Assembly (NCBI RefSeq): GCF_028502605.1
Contig: NC_079235.1
Location: 1,178,001 to 1,242,000, forward strand
DNA: 64,000 nt
Origin: Trichoderma breve
Taxonomy: Eukaryota > Ascomycota > Sordariomycetes > Hypocreales > Hypocreaceae
Direction of reading: 5' to 3'
Shown: positions 1 through 9,408 of the stretch, in pieces
Numbering within the stretch: the stretch's first letter is position 1
How the letters are laid out: every line of letters starts with the position of its first letter
Notes under the pieces: model-generated
What the model was told of the DNA's origin: nothing
Databases searched by the model: none
Seen by the model: only the letters and a program-made list of their open reading frames with translations
Translations under genes and position numbers: made by a program

Positions 1-222
1 AATGGTCTTGTGGAGATGGTAAAGATCAAGAATCGAGAACGCCGATGATGCCAAGAGATTTGTCTGATCCGTTAGGCGAAGAAATAGATTACTATCACAT
101 ATACCTGTGCATATGGAAAGTTTCAAGACCATGTAAGTAGAAGGGACACAGGATAGTCCGAATCCCGCGGGATCCGGAGGCCTCTTTCAATATTTCCAAC
201 GGAGTAATAAATAATTGATTCG

Positions 223-2262
223 TCATGTGCTAGGTAAAGTGATCCAAATGGTCCTTGAATCATCAAACCACCATCTCATCTCTGATCTAGACTGCATGGT
301 GATTGACTGCCAACCTGCATCATCACCAAGAATGGCATCCCGGCCCACGTCCTCTGTCGCGCATTCGACAGCAAGTCCACCAGCCTCATGGCTAATTTTA
401 TAATGAATCGATCTCGGGAGTATTACAACTTGCACGTCAATCTCCGGTTCTCGCCTGCAAACTCCTGCGGCCGCTATTGCTCCGTCTTCATATTGAAGCA
501 TCATTCCCTTACACAGACGGTCTTTTCTTGGGGTGCCTTCAGGAACCTTTCGCCGGAAAAGCCATATCTGTTGGACATTCTTCAATTCCACTATGGATAC
601 ATAGGTGAAGCTGCAGCTCCAGCTGAATCCCCGCGACTTAGTTAGTTGAGTTGGGACTTCTATGGACGATGCGTCTGTATCATTGACTGAAGCTGAGACA
701 GCTGCAAAGTAGCTCGTTCTTTGGAACGGGAAATCTGCATCCTGGAATAAGAGATGTGTGGCCGTATCGTTGCCACTTAATTGCCCAAAATCAACCTCTG
801 GTCGAGTTGGGCACAAGTATTTGCCAAATAACTTAAATCTCCCCGTTGTCGTGATTATCTAGACACACGTTTAGTTAGCGATAATTGTACTGAAGAGGTG
901 GCGAAGCAGTAACATAACAACATACAGCAAGAGTATCTGGAATACTACTGTCATAAGTTTCGCAACTGCGGACCCAGATTGAACTAATCCTCTCTCCTTT
1001 GGCAAAAGGAAAGAAGATCGCGGCCATAGAGCTGCTTTCTGCTACTGGTGGTATTATCTGTGCCGCAGGAGGCGAGTTGTCATGCGGGTAAGAGGAAGGG
1101 TCAAAGTAACTCTCGTCATGGTGTGGGTAGATCCAGCGCACTGCGCCGTGTTGGCAATACACAGTGAGGCCCGTGATGTCTTGAAGGGAGATGCACCGGA
1201 CACGCAGGTTTCCCTCAATTTCACGATTCCAGCTGGTGAGAGCTGGATCGGGTGGAGTTGGCGTGTCCCATAAGTGGAATGATCGCGGTTTGTGAATTCT
1301 CATAAAAGATCCCTTGGAAAGTTAGATGCTTGACGCAGAATGCCGATAATCAACTAACCTTTATTTCAATGCGGGCCTCTCGCATAGTAGATACTTCTTC
1401 AACAACATACCACACGTTTTGAGAGCGAGAGGGTGCGGTTGGTAGAGCGGAAGACTCGTTTACAAAGTCCAGACATGACACACCAAGGTCATCCAACTGA
1501 ATCCTAATCTTGCCGCTTCCACCATTGCCGGTCACCATTCCAGTATCCCGGCACCAAGATTTGATATCGTCAAACGAGAACTCTTCAGTCTCAACGTTCG
1601 AATCTAATAGAGGCTGAAAAATACGCCATCTGTTGAGTGCTGATACAAATCTCCAAGCGGGAGATCCAGGATAGAGCCGCACAATAATGTCTCTCAATTA
1701 TTGAGGTATACTGCAAACACGAGCGAGCATTGACTTATGATTCTCGATAAGAGTGTCATCGGCTGCACCTCCAACTGTAACATCAGGTACTGATTGATAG
1801 CGCGTCTTGGGTAGCGACTCTGTCCACGAGGCAATTATCCAGATATCATGGAGACTTGGTTTCTTTGATGCAGCATTTTTACTAATGATATGGAAGCAGT
1901 CTATGTGATAAATGGACGTGTCATGTAGCGTTGCGCAGTTATAGCAGTCGCTTCTGCGACAAAGCAGCCATTGGTGAGAAGTCGATTTGGATTTCTCATA
2001 GACTGTAGTGTAATGTTCAAGCTGAGTGACTGTGGGGAAAGAAAACCCAAGAGTATATGCAAGATATGATGGCGAATCCCACTGCCCAACAACTGTAGGA
2101 GAAGAATAGAGTCAGCATACGGCTTGAACTAGTGCCGAATCAATGTAGCTCACCTGCGGCAATCGTCTCACCAGGCCGAACCGAATAGCGACAGAATATG
2201 CAATATGGCGTTTGAAGGGGAATATGATAGTCAAGTCCTAGCGGATGTGGGACAACCAACAT
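223..2262 (-). pseudogene. Uncharacterised fungal protein gene with one in-frame stop (probable pseudogene)
   Basis: Four exons can be joined on the minus strand: 2154-2262, 1359-2092, 926-1312 and 223-858, giving 622 codons with consistent phases. The start is the ATG at 2260-2262. The N-terminal part has a Cys pair (CIFC) followed by further Cys/His (CYNC, then H and C) that could bind zinc. The middle carries a stretch beginning LRDIIVRLYPGSPAWRF and another containing YCQHGAVRWIYPHH, which recall uncharacterised fungal proteins of the F-box-associated kind; no function can be assigned. A TAA at 1698-1700 lies exactly in frame inside exon 2, between CSIPQ and LRDIIVRLYP, with coding-like sequence on both sides. 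Removing it by splicing would need a 42-nt intron with a poor GTCAAT donor and a GAG acceptor. A recent nonsense mutation or a sequencing error is more likely. Function is unknown; confidence applies to the gene structure. Confidence 0.6.
1698..1700 (-). other. In-frame TAA stop inside exon 2 of the 223-2262 gene
   Basis: Reading the minus strand, CAA-TAA-TTG keeps the same frame as the upstream 130 codons and the downstream 113 codons of the exon. It separates an N-terminal fragment of about 166 residues from the rest. Confidence 0.8.
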
Positions 2263-2675
2263 TTTGTAGATGGACAACGTCGTGATCTTTGTATCATACT
2301 ATGATAGAGCGTCCAAGACCAGGCAATTATAAGCTGTGGGAAATCTTCAAGCAAAGCATATTCAAAATCACCACCACATCGCATTATATAAATCACAGCT
2401 ACAATAAAAGAAACTGTTGCCTAGGATGGAGTTAATTGGTGCGTGCCGTTGACCTTGTGCGCACAAGGCAGTTTAGCCAATCAACTGTGGCATGTTAGGC
2501 TGACACCAGCAAGGGCTTCGCCACTAATACTGGCAATGCTAGGTAGGATACACGACCTGCCGGCACATGCAGTCACCCAATATGAAAATAGCATGAGGCA
2601 TTCCGAGTGTCATGATAGATTCTCAATGGCCCCATGGAACAGAGCAGTGATGATACCTTGGCGGCAGTTTAGTTT
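2263..2675. other. Intergenic, 413 bp
   Basis: No coding signal seen. A palindromic TTATATAA at 2384-2391 lies about 120 nt before the start of the minus-strand gene at 2262 and could be its TATA element. The regulator gene ending at 2676 terminates into this spacer. Confidence 0.4.
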
Positions 2676-4924
2676 TTATTCAGCGAGTGACCTATCCAGC
2701 GCTGAAGCTCCGTTTGCTTTTAAAATAGCGCCGTTTGCCAGCCTCAACAGTTCTGTTACGAATTTGCCTGCCTGCTCATTGTGCTTGGCTTCGTAATCCG
2801 CAACGGTTTGGGTTCGTAGCCTGTTGACTACCTTTGAAGCCAAAGCAAGCGATTCTACGTCAGCTGCCGCTTGAGCACCAACAGGGTGTATTAGTATATT
2901 GACGAATAGCGACATTGCAGCTACAAGTGGGTAGACGACGGCATGCCTATCATGTATTTAGTATTTGTATCACCTTGAATCCGGACACGGTTCCAAATAA
3001 AGCGTGCATTAGGACTTACCAGAAGCTTTTTTGTTTGAGCATCGCTATTGGTTCATTCAGTAGATTTAGAGTAGAGCGGCTGGCTTCCAGGGATAAGTCG
3101 ATACTTGAATGCATCGCGCTGTGAAGGTCTTCGGGTGGACTAGTCTCTGCGCCTTGAGCAGCTCCAAATCTTCTGACTGGCGTATGAATAATGGTAAGAA
3201 GGTAGTGATATTCCAATTGTAACTGGACTGATCTCAAATAACTCAGAAAGTTGAGAGTAGGCGGTACACTGTGTCCTGAAGGGATTGATAGCTTGGGGCG
3301 GAGGGCTAGGGGAACAGACAATCGCCAGCTCTCAAGCTCGTCATCTAGCTGGCGAATGCGAGTGAGCAGCTCACTATCGATGATTTTCAGCGCAGAAGGC
3401 GAGTAAAGTAGCCGAAATATTCTCTCCTTCAAAATTCCAAGGTGCGGGTCGCCTGGTAGAAATGGGATCACTCTATTCCAAGCAATGGTGCCGATATTAT
3501 CGATATCAGCAGTAGCACTAGATGATTGTAGAAATTTATCATGGTTCAAGTATTCGTTGTCGAGCACGCCAAGATCACAGTACTCATTGGCGAGGATAGG
3601 CGGTAGGCCAGATAGGAGGGCTCTGTCCTTGTCGGATATATAGCACATCCAGAATAGCTTCCGTATATGGTCTCGTGGGGGGCCAAGATGAGGATCCTTA
3701 CGATCCATCGGATGTTGTAAGTGACCATCAAGTTCACATACCATCCGGCAGGCCGTTGAATGCAGCGCTTCACCACTGCTGTACTGGCCAACAACCGTTC
3801 TATACTTGTGCTAATTCTATGGTTTAGCGATTTCTCAAGCACATTAGATCAGGGCATAAATTAGAAGATTAGCTTACCAACAGCATTAATGTTTGAAGAG
3901 TAGGCAAATCTGCAGGTCCATTGAGGAGACCCAGAAACCACTGCGCCCTCGCTGCGCACATCTCGCTACTAAGAGTCGCAGAGAAATGCTCAGAAACTCG
4001 CAAATGGGCCAAGACGGCAAAGGCCGCCCAAAGGCACGCTCGTGCTGCCACATGAGTGTGAGAAGCGTGTACCCCTTGAAACAATTGGTAGGCCGTGTTT
4101 ATCGTATCTTCAAATAGCATCTGATCGAGAAGAGGAAGAAATATTTGAGAGTAAGAATTTGAAAGAGATCCAAAGGACTTGTGCACCAAGTCTCTATCAG
4201 GCAGATCCCATAGTTCTCCAATGGGAGCGTGTACCTGAAGAGCTGAAAAGCTCCAGCTCGGTTGCCCAGAACCATCTCTGGGTAAATAAGACTTTAATGA
4301 TGTCGTATCCTGGTCAGTCCTGGAAGCAATCCAATCTAGGCCATTTTCGGAGATGATTGGCAATCCTCTATGATACCAGTTCCGTCTAAAGAGACGAGTT
4401 ATAGAAACAATATGTGCATGGGTATCATCTTCGAGAGATGGGCTGTATTGTCCTGCAGGGGCTGAATCTCGAAAAGTTTGCTCTCTCGAGTATTTCTCAG
4501 CCAGCTGTATCTCAGAAAAGTTGTCCTCGGCAATGTTCGATAGTCTTAAGTCTCCATGGCCTCTTGGTCTTTCGCCTGCACGTAAATGTTGAAATGCGTT
4601 GGCCTGGGCGAGGGCATCTTCAAGATGCTTAATTCGATCCAGCAACTTGTTTGCGTCTACGCGCTTAATCCTTTGACACATGTCAATAACTCCAAAACCC
4701 AATAATACTCATTTAAACTTTCAAGTACCTGTTCACTGAAGCCGTTCGCTTTTCTCTAGTAACGGTGCATGCCAACTTTTGATGACTGCACCAATTGCAG
4801 GGTAGGCTAGGGCCAGGTCGGCAGCATTCTATCTACAGAGACGGTCAGGAAGGCTAGAAAATTCCCTAGAGGAGCAATTTACCTTTCTTTTGAAACACAC
4901 ATCACAAGCCCTTATCGGGGGCAT
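2676..4924 (-). CDS. Zn2Cys6 fungal-specific transcription factor
   Basis: Five exons on the minus strand, 4883-4924, 4729-4832, 3878-4670, 3020-3783 and 2676-2946, give exactly 658 codons (657 aa). The zinc cluster is split by the first intron and is complete: C7-x2-C10-x6-C17-x8-C26-x2-C29-x6-C36, starting MPPIRACDVC. A short coiled-coil-like linker (KLLDRIKHLEDAL) follows, then the fungal_trans middle homology region, with family-typical pieces such as CRMVCELDGHL and HIRKLFWMCYISDKDRA. The C-terminal helical part includes YHYLLTIIHTPVRR and SLFVNILIHPVG. It should act as a nuclear homodimer binding CGG-type sites. It is divergent from the kelch gene at 5362 across 437 bp and may regulate it, which is inference. 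The 3' splice site at 4671-4672 is AAG, so that junction is less certain. Target genes are unknown. Confidence 0.88.
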
Positions 4925-5361
4925 AATTGACACAGGAGTCACTGGCAGGGGTAAAATAACCAGACTCGGACAGAAGACAACGCCAGACCGACCAGCCAAA
5001 ATACTGGCATTGACAAGGAGAGTATTGAAAGTGAAGAGTGTTTGACTAATCGGCTAAGGAGTCATGTTGTCCGATTACATAAGTGGAGGCTAGTCCCCTT
5101 TGGTATCATCATTCGCTTGAGGTCCTCCAACCGCCCAATCATATTACATCATTGCGTGGCCGCAACTTCATGTTGGTAATTTGGTCATTGAAGCATCGGA
5201 CAAATGGCGACCTCATGAGTCCGCGTCCTATGATTTCCGAGTGTGATTGTAAGTGCCAAAGCGTATTCGTATAAATAAAGCATACTCCGCCCTCGCAGCA
5301 TACCTCTCCAGTCTCTGCCACAGTTAACTGTAAGTTTTGTTTCTGCGTCACATCACACACA
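4925..5361. promoter_or_regulatory. Divergent promoter between Zn2Cys6 regulator and kelch gene
   Basis: A 437-bp spacer between two divergent start codons (4924 minus, 5362 plus). A TATAAATA box at 5270-5277 lies 85-92 nt before the kelch ATG. No equally clear TATA box is seen for the regulator. Confidence 0.5.
5270..5277 (+). promoter_or_regulatory. TATA box of the kelch gene
   Basis: TATAAATA, 85-92 nt before the ATG at 5362. Confidence 0.5.
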
Positions 5362-6446
5362 ATGACAGCTCCCATCATCTCTGCTCGTTGGACCAAGCTT
5401 GTGGCGACTCCTCGCCTCTGCCGTTCTTCGCATATCTTGTCGGCCGATGCCTCTAGAATCTTCGTCTTTGGCGGAGAACTCCTGCCCCGACAACCCGTAG
5501 ACAATCATCTCGATCAAATTGACATCGATGAAGAGTCGAAAGGTAATGTCTTGTCAACTATCTATCTCGCTCGCCTATTACAATCATATGTCTGACTTGA
5601 GAACTGAAAGCCAAAGTCAACACACTGCCAGCACCAGACAATGCACCTTCAGCACGTGTTGGCTCAGCTGGTGTCACTGTCAATGGAAGCATCTGGCTCT
5701 TCTCCGGACGTGGAGGTTTAGCCATGGATTCGATTGAAGAAAATGGTAGCCTCTGGCGATATGACGGCACAAGCTACACTTGGCAGCAAATTCCCACCAA
5801 CTCGACAATCTATCCCACGTCCCGCAGCTACCATGCAATGGCATTTGATGGTAAGAAAACTATCTATCTTCACGCAGGTTGTCCGTCCCAAGGACGACTC
5901 TCCGATCTGTGGGCCTTTGATACCGAGACTCTTGTATGGACTGAACTTCCCTCGGCTCCTGGGCCTGCACGCGGAGGAACATCAATCGCCTTTTGCGGAG
6001 GGTTACTGTACCGAATGGGTGGCTTTGATGGGAAATCCGAGCAAGGAGGCGAGCTTGACATTTATGATCCAGCCTCTCAAGGGTGGCATACTATCGCATT
6101 CCCCTCTGATGGCGTCCAAGGACCAGAGGCGCGCAGTGTAGCAACTCTTCTAGCAGTCCGATTGCCAAGCAATGAAAATGCTCTGATCACCATGTTTGGA
6201 GAACGGGATCCTTCGTCTCTTGGACATGCTGGAGCTGGAAAGATGTTGGATGACATATGGGTTTTCAATGTCAAATCCTCGACATGGAGCAAAGTCGCAT
6301 TCCCCGAACAGAATGCCCCAGCAGCTCGAGGATGGTTTGCCGCAGATGTCACGACGCAGCAAGGCGGGGATGCGGTAATTGTTCAAGGGGGTCTTGCAGA
6401 AGACAACACAAGATTGGGAGATGCATGGAGACTGGACTTTTTGTAA
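5362..6446 (+). CDS. Kelch-repeat protein, nitrile-specifier-like
   Basis: Two exons, 5362-5542 and 5611-6446 (68-nt intron, AAAG acceptor), give 338 aa. The chain is a series of kelch blades with repeated FGG/GG and W motifs (IFVFGGELLPRQPVDN, IWLFSGRGG, IYLHAGCPSQGRLSDLWAF, LLYRMGGFDGKSEQGG, DDIWVFNVKSSTW), so it should fold as a single beta-propeller of about 5-6 blades. The order of motifs and the segment FGERDPSSLGHAGAG closely resemble plant nitrile-specifier, thiocyanate-forming and epithiospecifier proteins. Those bind Fe2+ through an E-x3-D-x3-H motif; here the spacing is E-x3-S-x3-H, so one ligand differs. No signal peptide is seen, so it is probably cytosolic. Neighbours are a divergent Zn2Cys6 regulator and a downstream ferroportin-like gene. 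The substrate is unknown; a general kelch adaptor role is the alternative. Confidence 0.82.
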
Positions 6447-6843
6447 CGTAACGAATACTTCTATATAAATGTCCTGTTCCCACCCAAGCTTGGATTTCAC
6501 ATGTGTTGCGATATACGGTTGAGTCAAGAAGCAATTGATCAGGCCACAATCCGCCAGCAAAGCGTTCTATTGGCGAGAATTGTGTTATGTAATCGGACAA
6601 GATGTTGTCCGTGGCGTTTTTAGCACCTTTTTTTTTGACATGGAGCCGAAGTGCTTGGCCAAATGGGCCATCTGACGGTGAGGCAAACTCAGACTCTGCA
6701 TGTCAAACAGTCAATGCTTTATGTGCAAGAAATAGATATAAATACTTAGGTAACGAATACTGTGCACATGTATTTTACTTCTATAGTTTTCAATATGAGC
6801 GTATCTTCAATTCTTTCCAAATTTTGCCTATGAAGTTTGCACA
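6447..6843. promoter_or_regulatory. Spacer with promoter of the ferroportin-like gene
   Basis: 397 bp between the kelch stop and the ferroportin ATG. TATAAATA at 6737-6744 lies 100-107 nt upstream of the ATG. No coding signal seen. Confidence 0.45.
6737..6744 (+). promoter_or_regulatory. TATA box of the ferroportin-like gene
   Basis: TATAAATA, 100-107 nt before the ATG at 6844. Confidence 0.5.
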
Positions 6844-8538
6844 ATGGCATCTGTTGACGAGCAAACGGCTTTGCTGAGCCTGAATGACATTCACCCAGCC
6901 CACGATCATGTCTCAGCTTCAGTCGCCCGTCGGCTCTATGTGTCACACTTCTTATCGACATGGAACTCTAGACTTTTCGAGTTCGGTGCAGTGCTTTACC
7001 TAGCGGCTGTTTTCCCCGGAACCTTGCTACCAATGTCCCTTTATGCTCTTGTCCGTGGCCTTTCTGCAATTGTCTTCGCTCCAGCAGTTGGGTGGTACAT
7101 TGATACGGGAAATCGACTCCAAGTCGTTCGCGTCTCTATTGGTAGGCTATGATAAATTACCGTTATGATAAATTCGCTTCCTAATACAGAGCAGTTTTCC
7201 AGAGGATTGTAGTTGCAGCGTCTTGCGCCGTCTTTTATGTGTTAGCGGCCGATATACCACTCACCTCTAGTATAAGAGCAGGACTACTAGCAATTGTCAC
7301 GTTCTTTGCCTGCGTGGAGAAATTGTGCTCGATATTGAATCTAGTCTCTGTTGAGAAGGATTGGGTGAGCCAGTTGACAGTGCCCATTTATTTACTCCCG
7401 GGTTGTGCTAATACCTCTGACTACCTGCTAGGTTGTGGTCGTCTCAGAAAGAAACCCAGACGCCCTTCAAGTCATGAATGCTCAGATGCGGCGGATTGAT
7501 CTGCTCTGCAAGTTGTTCGGACCACTATTTATTGCCATGATAGACGCTCAATCCTCTCAGGTGGCCATGATTACCAATTTTGCTATGAATGCGGCAACTC
7601 TCCCCATCGAGTACTTTACCATCGCTCGAGTCTACTTTGACATTCCAGAGCTACAGAGAGCCAAGATACCACTGCAACGGAGCATTACATCGCAAGAAGT
7701 GCCATCTCGAACTTCCAAGACCTTTTACAATACGGTCTACAAGCCAGTGATTGCCATGGTCAAGAAGTCTGCACAGGATTTCTCATTGTATTTCAAGCAC
7801 CCGGCATTCCTCCCGTCCATTGCAGGCGCGGTTCTATATTTCACGGTTCTCAGTTTTGGGGGCCAGATGGTTACATATCTCCTCTCTTCAGGCTATTCTT
7901 CCATGCAGATCGGCATTGCTAGGACACTTGGCGTAACATTTGAGGTCCTGTCCACATGGGCGGCACCTTGGCTGATGGGACGAATTGGGCCGGTAAGAGC
8001 GGGTCTCTGGATGAGCAGTTGGCAAGTCGTCATGCTGGTTGCGGGAGTGTGTATCTTCTGGGAATTTGATGGAAAGGACTCGATCATCCCTGCAAGCGGG
8101 CTTGTTGGCGGCACGGTGTTGAGTCGTTTGGGGCTGCGAGGGTTTGACTTGTGCGTCCAGCTCATTGTCCAAGAGGTAAGTCAAGGACAACACATTGCCA
8201 TATTTTTGGTGTCGCGGTTTCTAAACAACTAACAACATCACCAGGAAGTTGAAGCTGAAAATCGCGGTGTCTTCTCTTCCGTCGAGGCCGCGTGGCAGAA
8301 TGCCTTTGAGCTTCTCGCCTTTGCGTCCACGATTGTCTTTTCCCGCCCCGAAGAGTTCAAGTGGCCGTCGCTCATCTCGACCTTGGCCGTTGCCTCGGCC
8401 AGTAGTGCTTATGCAGCGTTTGTGTACCTGCGTAGAGGCCATCTGTTACACCTCGACGCACTAACAAGCTTCCTGTTCACCGAGAAGAGAAGACAGAGAC
8501 AGCGTGTGGATCGAATCACATCTGGGCCGGAGATATAA
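6844..8538 (+). CDS. Ferroportin-like (SLC40) iron exporter
   Basis: Four exons, 6844-7141, 7195-7364, 7432-8175 and 8245-8538, give 502 codons (501 aa) with every phase consistent. The N-terminus matches the SLC40/ferroportin pattern: RLYVSHFLSTWNSRLFEFG, then ALVRGLSAIVFAPAVG and a DTGNRLQVVR loop typical of the first MFS-like helix bundle. The second exon starts a membrane segment (VFQRIVVAASCAVFYVL), and the third begins EKDW/VVVVSERN. The C-terminal half carries IGIARTLGVTFEVLSTW and ENRGVFSSVEAAWQN. Length fits the family (about 450-570 aa). About 11-12 membrane helices are expected. Known family members export Fe2+ across plasma or vacuolar membranes; the location here is unknown. It follows the kelch gene on the same strand with its own TATA box. 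Confidence in family is high, in metal specificity moderate. Confidence 0.9.
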
Positions 8539-9408
8539 GACACCACCGAACAGGAGACGGACCTAGTTTGGACATAGCGTGCCTGCGTTGGTTGACGATT
8601 GGCGTTATAAGTTGCGTACCTTAATATGAATGAAGCATGATGAACTGCAGATCCTACAGAAGAGGCTTGTTCCCTGCAAAGGAGAGCAGAATCGGTGGCC
8701 TATTTGGGCAACTATTTTGCGGAAGCCATCAGGAGGATCTTTTGCGGCTCGGGCAATTAGAGTCGGGGGACACAAGCAGGATTTCCTCCTTGGGCCACCG
8801 AAGCATGAATCGTGCCTGTCTGTGGCTGGTGCGATCTGAGTAGGACGGACAGGTCAGCACGCTACCGATCATCGATCCTTCAGCTGCGCGTGCTACAGTA
8901 CAGTAGTCCATTGATGCTTGTGCTGTCAGCATCTTGTTATTGATGTTAGTGGCCTTGATTGCTGCATCTGTGGCTGGTGCGCGGCCGCTGAAGAGCTCTA
9001 ATAAACAGCACAGCTTCCTCTGAAGCCAGTTGAGGCTCTCAAAAAAGTAGGGCGCTCAGGTGCAGGGTCGCTAAGCCGCTTTGGGGACCGAGTGGCTTGT
9101 GGCAAGGCCAGCACCTTCACTTGACACCTCACCGAAGGCCGCCAAAAACGGGCTGCTGATCCACGTGCAACGGCCCTCACTCCACTTGGCTTTGACATCA
9201 AAGTCTCTCTTCGCCGGCCTCAATTTACGCTGCTTGTTTCGTATTTTTCCTCGGCCGCGATGCTCCTCTTCAAAGTCTCTCTTTCTCCATGCTAGTCGTT
9301 CCAACCGCCATTCCTCAACTCTCGGAGTACGCGATCATAATCCTCTAGTCAGATGCATGTGGGGTGAAGTTGGGGAAAGCCCACAGCTAGTCTCCGATCG
9401 TTTGCTTC
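8539..9408. other. Intergenic, 870 bp; 5' region of the caspase-like gene
   Basis: No gene seen. Holds a 15-bp direct repeat TCTGTGGCTGGTGCG (about 8819-8833 and 8967-8981) and CT-rich leader-like sequence from about 9170 with a repeated TCAAAGTCTCTCTT, likely the 5' UTR of the gene starting at 9409. Confidence 0.4.
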
